64,000 nt of DNA from Panagrolaimus kolymaensis (Eukaryota > Nematoda > Chromadorea > Rhabditida > Panagrolaimidae). The position numbers and the translations under genes are program-made. The DNA is taken from the NCBI GenBank assembly GCA_028622995.1, contig JAJQJQ010000069.1, positions 744,001 through 808,000 on the forward strand. Reading direction: 5' to 3'. Below the pieces are notes generated by a model that did not search any database, had not been told where the DNA came from, and was given only the letters and a program-made list of their open reading frames with translations. Of the stretch, positions 33,001 to 45,464 are shown in pieces (the first letter of the stretch is position 1; each line of letters starts with the position of its first letter).

Positions 33001-34294
33001 ATGAACCAACAGCAAAAAGTTCGCCATCCATGGACCAACTTACTGAAGTAATGGGATAATGATGGCTGACGCTTGAAAATACAGGTCTGCCGAATTGATC
33101 CCAAACTCGATATTTACAATCTTCCCCTCCCGTGACTAATAAATCTGAAGCGGAATTCCAATCGAGACACAAAGTCACAGCATCGTGTGCTTTCCATTTC
33201 ATTGGTGCAGTGTGAGCTTTGAGGGATTTAATAAAACATAAATCTCCACTGCAATAAGCAATTTTAGTGGAATCATTACTCCAATCCAATGCATAAACGG
33301 GTCGGGCATTTTGAGCTAATACACTTCGAAGCATGCCATTTCTGGACCACATTTTAACTGTGCCATCTTCTCCACCTAAAATTAGAAAATCTTAACAGTC
33401 TTGCTTCTAACAAGGAAATTTAAATTATAGCTAAGATATAAATCCTGGCACGAAGTTTTATAATTAAGCAAAAAAACTTTTGGTATTGTAGCATGGAAAA
33501 TTATTGGAAATATAAGACGCCGATATTTAAAAAAATTTTGTGCAGCACAAAATTCCTCACTTTTTTGAAAAAGTGTCTCTTTTGCCATTTTTTTCAATTG
33601 ATTTTTTTGGCAAAAGAGACACTTTTTCAAAAAAGTGAGGAATTTTGTGCTGCACAAAATTTTTTTAAATATCGGCGTCTTATATACTTACACGAAGCAA
33701 AACTCGTTCCATCATTACTCCATTTAGCTCCAAGGGTTGCACCTTCATGAGCATCAATGGTTTTTTCAATTTTTCCAGCTCCCGTTACAATCTGAATTTT
33801 ACCTATAAAAAAGTTTTTATATTCAGAAAAAATTGAATAATTGAAAGTTGCAACAAACCATCGGTAGAAGGAAGCAAAAACACATCATTATTTGCTTGCC
33901 TTCCCAAAGATCGAGGGTAAAATTGAAGTCCAGTTGGATATATGGAACTGAAAAAATTTATTGTTATTTAAAACAAAAAACAATTTTTCAAAAACACCAC
34001 AACAACTTTGAAGAAGAAAAAAACTTTGGTGATAAATGATTTTAGCCTCCAAAAAAAAGTAAAAAATTGTTTTCAAAAATTTTGTTTGCTGTTTTTGTCT
34101 AAAATATTTTTCTTCTTCAAGCTAACAAACCTCTTGAGAGCTGGCAAAGGTTGAGCATCAAATTTTCCTATATTCCATTTTAATAATTGATGATCATCTG
34201 ATGCTGAAATCACTTCATCACTATTTAACCAACCCACACCGCAAAGAGTTTCAGAATGTTTGGGTTTCTTTTCAACCTCGATTTTTAGTTTCAT
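27056..34294 (-). CDS. che-2: IFT80 (CHE-2), intraflagellar transport complex B WD40 protein
   Basis: Nine exons on the minus strand: 34131-34294, 33859-33947, 33692-33802, 32969-33375, 32794-32918, 32000-32480, 27658-28203, 27183-27479, 27056-27127. The sum is 2292 nt, 763 aa, against ~777 in vertebrates. N-terminal WD40 repeats include SASDDHQLLKWN, GGEDGTVKMWSRNGMLRSVL and VTGGEDCKYRVWDQFGRPVF. KNWNTPINFDLKESSVTLL and VTIRRSDGCLI are IFT80 hallmarks. A helical C-terminus (ALDLAVKNKTHIDTVLGYRQ) ends in a charged tail. IFT80 belongs to the IFT-B core and is needed for cilium assembly, which in nematodes means sensory neurons. Intron 3 holds a foldback MITE, and the 3.8-kb intron 6 holds a MATH-BTB gene on the other strand. 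Confidence 0.95.
28204..28921. other. part of IFT80 intron 6 before the nested gene
   Basis: A+T-rich. It holds no coding signal on either strand and presumably includes upstream sequence of the nested MATH-BTB gene. Confidence 0.5.
28922..29073 (+). repeat. duplicated upstream segment of MATH-BTB genes, copy B
   Basis: Matches 14503-14647 with few differences. An in-frame ATG at 28969 would add 35 residues, but the identical non-coding-looking context in both copies favours 29074 or the internal Met at 29122. Confidence 0.7.
29074..30266 (+). CDS. MATH-BTB protein gene B, nested in an IFT80 intron
   Basis: Four exons: 29074-29151, 29198-29722, 29765-29989, 30042-30266. Together they code for 350 aa. 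The second exon is a MATH domain (LECPFAVKWEIEEEKL, then WFFLHLKLGNEKKIKADFKI), and exons 3-4 are a BTB domain (THKNVLAILSDVFDGMFNSG, ALS-type LMYDRKVSTL, LIFLDKYCILDLK) with a short helical C-terminus. The family, greatly expanded in nematodes, recruits substrates to CUL3 ubiquitin ligases, with MATH as the substrate reader. The gene lies wholly inside IFT80 intron 6 on the opposite strand. A possible polyadenylation signal follows near 30318. Its upstream region and first exon are duplicated at 14.5 kb. Confidence 0.88.
30267..31999. other. remainder of IFT80 intron 6
   Basis: 3' flank of the nested MATH-BTB gene and A+T-rich intron. The frames at 30528-30770 and 31615-31836 are T- or K-rich without domains. 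Confidence 0.5.
33511..33684. mobile_element. 174-bp foldback MITE, copy 2
   Basis: Same 76-bp arms as copy 1, with the central core reverse-complemented, so it is the same element in the opposite orientation and base-for-base identical by eye. It begins seven bases into IFT80 intron 3 (donor GTAAGTA), leaving the GTAAGT donor intact. Confidence 0.9.
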
Positions 34295-36308
34295 TTTTCT
34301 GTGTCTTAAAAATGGAAACAAAATTAATTAAAGAATTTATGGAAATTTTGCCACGGATATTAAAAAACTTTGGAAACTAAAAACTTGGGTGAAACACTTA
34401 AAATTCACGGCGAGAATCCGAGTAATTGAATTTATATTTGATTATGCTAGTTTAAAGAAACTTTTTCCTTTCTTTTGTCATTTTTTTTCTGGCACAAAAG
34501 TTTTCAAATAAAAAAGTTAGAAAAATCCTTAATAAAAATTCAGTATTCTCTATAAAAATTTTGAAAAGCTTCAATATCGAAGCCACCATATTTTTTATTT
34601 TTAAAGCAAAGTTAAATAATCAAATAAAAATTAATGATAATTTTTAAAAACAGGTGAAATAAATAAATTTATTAACAAAAATAATGGATTCATTTTAACC
34701 ATATTTTTTTTTCTCAATTTCACTACCAAATATGTCGTCAAACCTCCATAAGAAAAAATTGTTTTATTTTTGTTTTCTTTTTTGTTACCATAGCAGCTTA
34801 CTTTTTCCTTTTCCAATGCTTTTTCTTTTCCTCTCTCTTTTTTCTTCTCGAGTTTATAAATGATAGATGCATAAAAAAGCAAAAAAAGTGTGTATATGCG
34901 TTCACTATTTTTTTCCCTCAAAGTCAAGCAGCAATTTTTTTGAGAAAAAAAAATAAAAATAAAATTAAGGCGGAGTTTCAAATCCATCCATCCAAGTCCA
35001 AGTTTTTATTTTTTGCCGAAAAGGAGTAACAACAAAAAAAATTGAAAGAAAAAATGAATATTTGAAAAGCAGCGAAAGCAAAAGAGTGGTTTCCTCTGTC
35101 TGCCAACAACAACTTTTGCCACCGCTGCTGTTACCCATTTGAAAAGAAAAAAGAAAGAAAAAATTCAAAGAAGAAAAAGAAGTAGCACCAAGTGACGAGA
35201 AAATATAAGCAAGAAAGAAGGAAGGAGGACGCGCCTATTTTCTTTTTTTTTTCGTTCGTTTCCGTTTTATGCATTTTTTCTTTCGATTTTTTTTGCTTTT
35301 TTGTCATCTTCAAAAAAAAATGCATTTTTTAAAAGAAACTTTTCCAACTTTTTTTCCAAGTGTTTATTGTTTTTCTTTCTTTTTCGACCTCTGCGTCTCA
35401 AAAATGGTTAAGTTAATTATTATATTTTTGATCTCGAAACGAACTTAAGGGTTCTCTAAGAATAATAATAAATTCTTCTATTTTTCATTTGTCTAGCATA
35501 AACTAAATTCCCCTTAAAAAAATGTGATCATAGAAAAAAAAGAAAGGCAGCTTATTGAATTATTTACTTTTGATGCACGCAAAATGCAAATAATCTACCA
35601 AGTTGCTACTGCTGAAAGCTTTTCTCGTTGTAACTTTTCTTCTTTTTTTTCTGGCTGCAATAAAGTTTAGTTAGTTGTTTTTGAAACTTTTCCAAATAGT
35701 TTTCTTGCTAATTTAATTTTTAGTTTATTAATAACCAAAATTATATTCATTTTTTTTAAAAACTGAAAGTTAAGAAGTTAGTTTCAAAACTCTGACGTTT
35801 TTCGTCCAAGTTTTTTTGTGCATTTTTAACTTTTCATGGAATTTTTTAAACTAACTTTTGTTAGTCGTGTATCGATTCCACACAAATTCAATCCAGTTTA
35901 GTCCAACCCTTAATCATTTTCATGTTTTTTATTGATGTTTGACTTTTTTCCTTCATTTTTTTTCTGTGATGTTGTTCCTTTCCTGATCACGCTTTATTGC
36001 TGCTGCTCTTGTTTTTCCAGCCGTTTATTTTTTTTATATATTCTTTCGACTCTTTAGTCGTTCCAATTTTTTTCTTTATTTCTTCCCATTAACAAAACAT
36101 ACGAAAGACTATCGAGAAGCAATAACAATAAACACACGTTCCATTCCGTCCCAGCCGTGTTTTTTTTTGTGTGTGATTTATTTCGACGTTGATGTTCGAT
36201 TTCTTCATTTCATTTTTTTTGCTTTTTAACCTTAAATTTATATATATATTTTAAATAAAAAACGATTTTTTTACAGATTTGTTTTAAATAATAATTATAA
36301 TATTAATT
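34295..36308. other. intergenic region between divergent IFT80 and endophilin B genes
   Basis: A+T-rich with homopolymers. It must contain the promoters of both divergent genes. A clear X-box for IFT80 (a 14-bp imperfect palindrome of RYYNYY type) could not be assigned by eye. The open frames are T-run translations. Confidence 0.5.
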
Positions 36309-39300
36309 ATGGATTTTAATTTTAAAAAGCTTGCTAATGATGCCAGTGGATTCTTTTCTCGTGCAAAGCAGGTGAGTGAGTTGTTTTCCATTCATTGGAA
36401 AACAATTTTTATATATATTCTTTTTGATCAAATAAAATTTTGTGGTTTTCTTTTAGTTAACTGAAGAAACATTTTTAAAAGCAGAAAAAACTGAACTTGA
36501 TGCACATTTTGAAAATTTACTTCAAAGAGCAGATAAAACTGAAGAACATACAAAGAAATTATTAGCTTGCTTGGAATCGTATCTTCAACCAAATCCAAGT
36601 AAGTGAGCTTTGGGATTAGGATATTTAATTTTGGCATTGGCTAAAAGCTTTATTTAATATGGAAAATCGCTCATTTTGGCTTTGGATATAAAAAGTTAAA
36701 AGAATTTTCGATGAATTTTTAAATTGAATAGGTTTCCTCGAAGTTAGAGACATCGCTGAATTTCATACTGTTTTGGATATTATTGAAGTCTCAATTTATT
36801 CATTTTACTCTCCTAATTACAATTTTTAAAGCCAAACGTTTGTAATCGAAGCTAAATTTAGAATTAAGTTATTGTTGTTGCCAAAGATGAGAGTTGTTTT
36901 TAGAAGCTTTGTTTTGGCATAGATTTTAATCTGATTTTTATATATCAAAAATTGAAGCTAATGTATTTTTTATATATTTCGGTTTAAATCGTATTAAAAT
37001 TACGTTGAGGATCTTTTTTAACCTCGGTTCACTTCGATGAAAGTTAATGATTGGACGTCCAAAAAAAGAATATATAAATAATATATATTCTTTGGACTTT
37101 TTACTACTCTTTTTTTTCTTCATTAATGCTTGATGGAAGAAGCATTCATTTCACACAGAATGGATAGATCTTGCCTTTACCTTTAGGCTGCTTTATTTCG
37201 TCTAAAAACAAATTTGCTTTTTCCATTCTATTTTCTTCTTCTTACTTTAGTGCTTTTCTTTTTTTTCGTTTTGCCGTATTTTGTTTCGTTTCTCGTAAAA
37301 AGCAAAAAATGGAAAAATGAGCTTGAAGCTTAAAAGCAAAAAAAATGCAAATTGATGGAAGTGAAAATTGAAGAGGGAAGAAGGTTAGTTTCCGTGAGGC
37401 ATCTCTCTCATCTCATTCGCCTCGCTCACTAACTATCTATTATTCAGGAAGGAAGGAAGCTTCTTCTTCTCCTTCGAGTAATACCGAAACAAAAAAACAA
37501 AAAAAAATGCATCCTTTTTCCATTTTTCGATTCCCCGTAAAAAATGCCTTTTTTCTTTTTTTCCATCAGCCGCCGTAGTCGTCAGTCAGCCAGGCATCAA
37601 AAACAACGGCTAGCATGCTGATGTTAGATGTGTCCATTTTTAGATTTCTCTCATTTTTTGATGTTCAAAGCAAAAAAAGCTTCGTTCATTTTTTCATTTT
37701 TCAATGCATCATTGACGCTGCTTTTTTGGCATTGTCTAGTTTTTTTTTGCTTATCCTTGACATTGAAAAAAATGAAAAAAGAAAAGCCTCTATTTTTAAC
37801 TCAAAAAAGGGCAGCAAAAAAAAAAAAGAACGGATAGAACATAACAAAAAAAATTGACTGCATTTGGAAGAGCAAAACTGAAAAAATGATGCATGCATAA
37901 AGAAAGAAAAAAAACAATGGCAATTCCATTTTTATTTAAAAAAGTGGAAGGAAAAAGAGCAAAGCGAAAGGCAAAGAAAAAAATTATTTTCTGATGAATT
38001 TTTTAACCTCCAAAAAGGCAGCAGCCAAAAATGGAATTAGGGTAAAAATTAGAAAAAATATATTGGAACAAAAAAGGTCCAAGAAAATTAGTAATTAATA
38101 AAAAATATATTTTAATTATTTCGGATTTTGGTTGAGTGAAAGCAACAACAACAAAAAAAAACTGGGCTTCAAAAATGAGCAAACAAATTTTATAAAAAGC
38201 AGACGACGGCAGTTTTAAAGCAAAAAAACCATCTAAAAAATAATTACTGTAATCTCAAAACAAATGTATTTTTTTTTAGCCGTTCGAATGGAAGATGTAT
38301 TTTATGAAAAATTAGAATTAAAAAAAGATGGAGGACGCCAAAATAATTTAGAATATCTTGGTCAAGCGATGCAAGATGCTTCAAATGAATTTGGTGAATC
38401 CACTCCTTATGGAACAGCGTTGAATAAAGTCGCACAAACTGAATTTAAAATTGGTTCAGCTGAAAGAGAATTCATTTCAAATTCAGCTAATAATACTTTA
38501 TTACCCATTCGAAGATTTCTTGAAGGCGATATGAAAACAATTCAAAAGGAAAGAAAAATTTTACAAGGAAAACGATTGGATTTGGATGCGTGTAAAAGTC
38601 GATTAAAGAAAGCCAAAACATTAGAAACTCAAGCAGTAGTAAGTTTTTTTTTTGACAATTTATTTATTCTAATTTGGGAATGGTAGTTTTCAAAACCAAA
38701 AGAAGGCCTTTTGAATAATATATTTAAAAAAACGCGCGTTGGATCTCGTCACGAAAATTTCAAAAATCCCATAACCAAATTTTTTTTATTTCTTTGGTTG
38801 ATAGTTAATTTACAAAAAAAGTATTTAGTATAGCATAAGTTAAAAAAAGCTCTGACTTCGGCTATGAAAGTTTGTAAAAAAATAATTTATCGCATTGAGC
38901 GTTCAATAAAAGCTTTAAAGGAGAATCCTTACTTATTAATAATTTAATTAAAAATAAAATTTTTAAAGCAAGGTACCACTAAAAATAATGGAAATCTCGG
39001 TTTTACTATGGAACAGGTAAATTTGGATGTTGTCTTGAGTCTTCTTTTTGTTGGGTCACTTAAATTTTTTATTTTCGATGTCGTCAAGTTTTTTATATTT
39101 AGTTCGTAATTTATTTTTTTGTTGTTTTTATAATATTATTAATCATATTTTTTTCTTAAATTTAAATATTTGTGAACGAATTTTTTTATTTTTTAGGCTG
39201 AAGCCGATTTAAGAGTAGCCCAATCAGAATTTGATAAACAAATAGAAATAACTAAATTACTTTTGGAAGGAATTCAAACTGCACACGTGAGTTTTTCAAA

Positions 39301-40536
39301 TTTACATAAATAATTTTCTTGGACGATTTTGATAAATAAATTTTTGCTTTTTCAGAATAATCAATTAAAATGTTTGAGAGATTTTGTTGAAGCCCAAATG
39401 AATTTTTATGCCACCGCTCATCAACATATGGCTGATTTACAACGGGAACTTAATGGGTAAGAATAAAAAAAATTAAATTTTGGGTGGGAAATTTTTTGAA
39501 ATTATTATTTTTTTGTGATCGTTATTTGAGAATTATTTTTTTTGTATCGATGTTGTAAACCCTCTAACATTTTTCAGTTATGCAAGCCCTGATTCTGGCC
39601 TTGGTATTTAAATAAAATAAATATTTTTCATCCATGATTCAAAAGCAACTTTTACTTTTCCGTCGATCTCCATTCAACTTTTTTTTTATTGAAAAAAATA
39701 TATTTTTTGGTAGCTGTTGTCGTCGTCTCTCGTCATTGATGTTTTCTTGAAATTATTTACTGCACCAGTGTTTTATTGTTTTTAAATATTATTATTTTTA
39801 TTACTGTTTATTTTTATTTTTTTCATTAGCCTAAATGTGCAAATGTTTTTTAGTTTTGTTTTTATTTAAAAAATATTTAAATCACCTGTATTTTTTTCAT
39901 TATTATTTTAAGTTTATTATTTATAGTTATAAATATTTTTCTAAAAAAAAGGTATTTTTTGTGATGTTTATGACGTTGGAAGATTATTTTACAAAAATTA
40001 GAAATATATAGCCTCGGCAAAAAAGTTCATGTTTTTTATTTTTTTGTAAATACTTTTTTAAAAATAGTGACTTTCATCTTGACACGAAACTTTGAACCTT
40101 TTCACGAAAATTAAGAACTATTTAATTATCCCCGAAATTGGAAAAAGTTTTATTTTTTGTGTGACTTTATTTTTGTATATCGAAATCCTTAAATAATTTA
40201 ATTGTTATTTATGAAATTTTAAGAACCTTCACTGGCCCATCAGTTGTCGGATTAATTCATCAAGATGATTTTGGTGGTGGAATAAATGGTTTACGAAATA
40301 ATCATCACGAAAATAATCCCACCACTTCCTCTAAAGCATATGATGTAAGTGATATGGCAACAAAACAAGCTCGAACAATAATGGATTATGAACCCGTAAA
40401 CCCACAAGAATTAGCTGTAAATGCAAATGATATCCTTATTGTTTATCGCTTGCCCGGACTTGATTCAGATTATGTTATGGCTGAAAAAGGTGGAAAACGT
40501 GGAAGGATTCCATTGAGTTATCTTGAAATTCTTTAA
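36309..40536 (+). CDS. erp-1: endophilin B (Bif-1/SH3GLB family), BAR plus SH3
   Basis: Exons: 36309-36371, 36457-36598, 38280-38638, 38969-39016 (possible cassette), 39197-39286, 39356-39456, 40224-40536. Phases agree: 371 aa with the 48-bp exon, 355 without. It starts MDFNFKKLANDASGFFSRAK, followed by AEKTELDAHFENLL, the match to endophilin B rather than A. The BAR domain covers about residues 25-265 (AYG-like TPYGTALNKVAQTEFKIG, KRLDLDACKSRLKKAK, LRDFVEAQMNFY). A linker and a C-terminal SH3 domain follow (ARTIMDYEPVNPQELAVNAN, ending SYLEIL). The protein bends and tubulates membranes and acts in trafficking, mitochondrial dynamics and autophagy. Intron 2 is 1.7 kb. An alternative terminal exon at 39578-39611 would remove the SH3. 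The symbol follows the likely C. elegans counterpart. Confidence 0.92.
38969..39016 (+). CDS. 48-bp in-frame exon of endophilin B, possibly a cassette
   Basis: Preceded by TTTTTAAAG and followed by GTAAAT. It encodes 16 residues beginning QGTTKNNG between KTLETQAV and AEADLRVAQ. Exons on both sides are in phase 0, so it can be included or skipped. Mammalian SH3GLB1 has neuron-specific inserted exons at this same place in the BAR domain (family knowledge). Confidence 0.65.
39578..39611 (+). CDS. candidate alternative terminal exon giving an SH3-less endophilin B
   Basis: TTTTTCAG at 39570-39577 is a strong acceptor. Joined to the donor at 39456, it adds 12 residues (GYASPDSGLGI region) and then TAA, followed by AATAAA at 39611-39616. 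The distal SH3 exon uses the weaker acceptor TTTTAAG. Both joins are in phase. Confidence 0.6.
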
Positions 40537-41403
40537 TTTCTACAATTTTTTTATTTATTTAATTTTTTTTGATTATAAAATTATGCAAATTTCCTTTTCT
40601 TTTGTTGTGTCTTTAGCTTTAAAACTTTTAAAATTGACGATAGCATTTTGAATTCCAAATATAAAAACCATAAATAATTTGATTTTCTTTTTTTGGTAGT
40701 TTTATTTCTCAAAACACTAATGCCGTTTTTTTAAACCAAAAAAATGTAATTTTTATATTTAGTTGTGTAACAAATGTTAATTTTTTTTCTTCTACGATTT
40801 CTATCGGATTTCGTTTCTTCTTTATTTTTACTATTATTAATTATTACCATTTTCACTTATCTTTTATTATTCTTCGGTGACAATTTTTTTCTCTAAAATT
40901 TATTTAACTTTTTTTTGCAAAATTTTTTATATTGTTTTTAATAAATTTAAATAAAATATTTCGTTAATTTATTAATTTATTTTTTATTAAAACAATTAAT
41001 TCAATGCAACAACAACAGCAAGGAAGGACAAAGACAGAGAAATGTTGTAACAAACAAAAAAAAACATTTTATTATATTTTTTAAACTTTGATATGATTGA
41101 GACCAGTTTCTTTTTTTAATTTTTGTTTTTTGACAAAACTGAGAGACTAGAATAAAAAAATTAACAAGAAATGGGTATTTATTTATTTTTTTAACCCATT
41201 AACCTGAGACAGGAAAAAAATGTAACAACTAAGAAAAAAATAAATAAGCAACTATGGAAAGAAAAAAAAGTAGGCGAATACATCAAAAATTTGCAGTTTT
41301 TTTTTGCAAAAAAAAATTTCCATGAATATCAATTAAATATGGCTTTTTAAAGTGTTTCCATAATTAATAAAAAATATTTTTCAGAATTATTTTATTTATA
41401 TAT
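40537..41403. other. intergenic region between convergent endophilin B and SLC17 genes
   Basis: 3' flanks of two convergent genes. AATAAA-like signals are at about 40940-40955. No gene. Confidence 0.55.
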
Positions 41404-43782
41404 TTATGATGGATCTTTTTTAGGTGGTAGTGATGAAATTAAAGCCCATGGTTGAGGTTCAGATGAGCATAAACCGCAAAATATTGCATTTGTCACAGAT
41501 AAAACTACAAAAACCGAAATAAATACTAGCCTCCATTGAGGAATTGTATTATCCGGAGCTATCGTAGCAACCAAAAATGGAACATAAAGCATTGAAATGC
41601 ATACAATAAATTGAACAATTGCCATAATAAAATGAGTATAGCCTCGAGCTATAAGAGCCGCGGATTTCATGGATCCACATGAAACTAAACCCAAAAAAGA
41701 TATGGACGCGGTAAAGCACACGACTGCAAATAAACCATTTTCTTCGGTGGTTTCAATGAAGCCCAAAGGCAACAAACATATTGCGCAGCCTAATTGAGCC
41801 ATAGTATTAAATCCCCGAAGTTTAAGAATTTCAGGTAATTTTATTTTATCACTTAAATACCCGGCAATTAATTTCACCAATAATTGAGTGAATGGCGGAA
41901 TTATTGAAAACATCCCCGTTCGTTTCACAGAAACATGCATAACTTTGTTTAAAAATGTTGGCATAAATTGTACGATTAATTGAAAGCCAATGGCATTACC
42001 AAAGAATGCAATCCACACCGCCCAAACGGGTTTGGATTTAGCTATAGCGAGATATGGAACTTTGCCTCGAGCTGAATTTTTCTTGGCTGAAAAAAAATAA
42101 ATATAAGAGTTTTTATAATTATTTTCTTTAGGAATAAAAAACTAATTTTATTGTTTGTAATTTCGGAATTTTTAAAATTTATAAAATAAAAAAATGATTT
42201 TTTAAAAGTAAAAAAAATTGACTCATTTGGAAATTTTCATAAATTTTATTTTTAGATCACTGTTTTCTTTTTAAACTTTGACTTTGATAAAATCAATTTG
42301 GTAAAAATTGTTAAAAGAATTATTTTTAAAAGCTTTTTTCTCAACATACCTCCTTGAGAAATAATCTCTATCTCTTTTGAAGTAACACATGGATGATCAC
42401 TGATTGAATTTCGATAAAATATAAAAAACATTATTGCACCAAAAATAGATAATATTCCATGGGCTGTATACACCGAAGACCATCCACTCGTTTCACAAAG
42501 ATGAGCCGAAAGAGGCATAGTTAAAATTTGTGATAATTGACCCGCTGCGGATAAAGCTGTAACAAATTTACCCATTTCTGTTATGGGTGCCCATTCAGCT
42601 GATACTGCACCCGTCATCGGCATAACTGTAGATAATGCAAGACCTTGAATGATTCGACCCGGCAACATCCATAGTGGAGATATATGAGCTAAAGGTCCCA
42701 ATGCTATTGTTGCAAATCCTGATGCCATAAGTAAACAACCAAATACTATTCTAATTCCTGCATAATGAACAAGTTGAACTATAGGTAATACAAATATTAA
42801 GGCTCCTAAAAAACAAATTATTTATGTTATTTAGAAGCAAAAATATGCATAAAAAAAATTCCACACGAGACTCACAAAATAAAATTTAAGCTTTAAAGTT
42901 AAAGAAAAAGTTAGTTTAAAGTGGCGAAGTCACAAATGGAAAATTTTTAATGTATTCAACCATTCTCTAAGATACTTACCAAACCCTCCACTTGCCATAA
43001 TTGTACTAATTTCATCTGAAGTAATATCCACTGGAGATTCCTAAAAAATATATAAATTTGTAGTTTGCTTTTTACATTTTTTAAATAATGCTTTTCGCCA
43101 CAAAAAATTCATTTCCTTGTAGTAATTGGGATTTAATAATGAAAATTTTGCTGAGCTATACTTTTGATAACTAAGAATTCCGAAAATATAAAAGCAAATT
43201 TAAATTTAGAAATTGAAAATAAATAAAAAAACTTACAATTTGATTAGTTGAATTATTATTATTAGAATTCATACAAATAACCGTAAAATTAAATGATAAT
43301 TCATTTGAACGAACAAAAGTTAAACACATAACAGTGAGAAATAAAATAAAATAACGAACACGCCCGCGTGTTGCTTCTAAACATCCAATTCGGTCAATAT
43401 CTTTTCCATTTCGCTTTGAAACTACAAAAATTTCTTCTGAATCATCATTAAAATTATTATTTGATGAAATAATTAATTTTTGTTCAAAATCGCAATTATT
43501 ATTGTTGTTGTTGCTAAGGTTTGTGGGACTCATGCCACTCCCGCCGCTGCTGCCATTGCTACAGGTGGTGGCTATGGTATTATTGTGCAAGGATGACGAA
43601 GATGACGGTTCAAGTAATAAACATTGAATATCATCTTCTTCTTCGCCGCCTTCATTATTAGAGATGTTTGGTAATTTTCCAGAAGTTGAGGCAGTAGCAG
43701 CATTATTATTATTTGATCCTGACGACGACTTTTCTTCATCATTTTTTATTAATGGTGAAAAAGAAGAAGTCATGGATTTCAT
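41404..43782 (-). CDS. SLC17-like major facilitator transporter
   Basis: Four exons on the minus strand: 43237-43782, 42980-43040, 42350-42805, 41404-42086. The sum is 1746 nt, 581 aa. The first ~125 residues are S/N-rich and acidic and look disordered. Membrane segments begin at RYFILFLTVMCLTFVRSNEL and continue to VFISVFVVLSVTNAIFCGL. SLC17-type marks are PGRIIQGLALSTVMP, AEWAPITEMGKF and a cytoplasmic turn LSDKIKLPEILKLRGFN. The family carries phosphate, sialic acid, glutamate or nucleotides with H+ or Na+. Nematodes have many members, and the substrate here cannot be told. Asn-rich loop sequence after helix 1 (MNSNNNNSTNQ) is a likely glycosylated lumenal or extracellular loop. Confidence 0.88.
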
Positions 43783-45464
43783 TTGAGAGTCTAAAAATTG
43801 AGAAAAAAATATTAGATTGATATTGACGAAAAGAATTAATTAAACGCGAAAAAAGAGTTTAAAATAAACCGTAAAAATTAAAAAAATCTATGAAATTACT
43901 AATAATAATTCGTTGACGCAAATATAAAAAAACAATTTTTCAAAGCCACCAAAGGCAAATGGATCAAGATGGAGGAGGCAAAGTGACCGGAAAATTTTTG
44001 ATTGGTTTTGGTAAATCCAATAATTTCGCATTTTTTCTTTGATATCCTTCCCTAATTAAGTTTTTAAGCTCTGCTTTGCGAGCGATTAAAAAAGCTCGAA
44101 ATGTCTGGTAAACCCTTTAATTAATGCTTTTCGAAGACTAATAAAAAAAGTTCAATAATTATTAAGTTGTTCTTGTTGGACCATAGACGACAAAAAGGGC
44201 AATCAATCGAAAAGTTTTTCATTCTCAAAGAACTGAGAAAAGACGAGAAAAAAAGGACGGAAGAAGAGATTTATCAAAGCGTTTAAAACAATCGAAAAAA
44301 AAGAAGATGATGTTGTCAAATAATTGTCTGAGACACAAACAAGATCAATATATCAAGATAAATTTTTGGAACAATGAAATCGATTAAAAAAGTCTATGCT
44401 TTGATAACCAAAAAAAAAAAAAGGAAAAGGAAATCAAACTTTAGTCTAACGAGATCTTGTTGGACTAAATAAAACATTTATCAAGTCGACGAAAGAAATA
44501 AAAATAAATAAACTCAGGTGATTAAATTAATGGCAATTTGCAAAAATATAAGAAAAGTCATTTGTAATTTTGTCATAAAAAAAATAAGCGAAAGAAATGA
44601 GTGTCTCAAAAAAGTTTGACCCTTGGTGCCTAAGTATTTTAATGCTGGAGTCAAAAAAGCTTTTGTGAAAAAAAAGAAAGTAATAAAAATTTCCATGAAT
44701 TATAAAAGCGTCAGTAAAATTTGTTTAAAAAATATAAGTGATTTAGTATGCTTAAATAAATTTTCACATGTCATCTGTCTAGTCGTAAAAAAAACTCAAC
44801 CCAAATGACATTAATGTGTAGCGAGCATATTAATTTATGTATTTGAAAGCTACACCATGTTTTTTAAAGGTAAAAGTAAAATTAAAGGTATAGGAAAAAA
44901 GAAAAAAATGGTCGTCAAAGTTTAATGTGTGTGGTGTCCCAATGGGAAAATGAAATGACTAAATACTATGGCAATGTTTTAATTCCAAGTATTGTATGTA
45001 GGTAATAATTTATTTATTGTCATTTTTAAAGAACTACAAATGTGCAAACAAAAAAGTGCAAAAAGACAACACAAAAATTATTAAATGAGAAAAAAAATGA
45101 GAAATGAAGGCCCTTTTTTCTAAAGTAGGTAATTTACAATTTGTATTTAAATTGGCGGGCTTCAAGTTTAAAAATAAATAAATTATGTGTCTAGAAAAAA
45201 CTTTTTTTGTTGCTAAAACTTAAAAAATGCGTCAGATTGAAAATTTATGAAAAAGATTAAAATGGAAAAAAAATGTTCATAAATTCTGATACAGAAATGA
45301 TTTAAAATATTGGAAATTTTATAAAAGATTTTCTTCTTTAATTAAACTTTTATTTTCAGGGCTTATATATATGTGTCTGAGCAAAAAAGCTTTAAAAAAA
45401 GGAGGAAGAAATAAGGCATGAACTTCCTCGCATAATAATTTTATTACGTCAAAAAAAAAGAAAC
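43783..45464. other. non-coding region upstream of the SLC17-like gene
   Basis: A+T-rich, presumably the promoter side of the SLC17-like gene. The frame at 44623-44808 has no domain. Confidence 0.5.
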
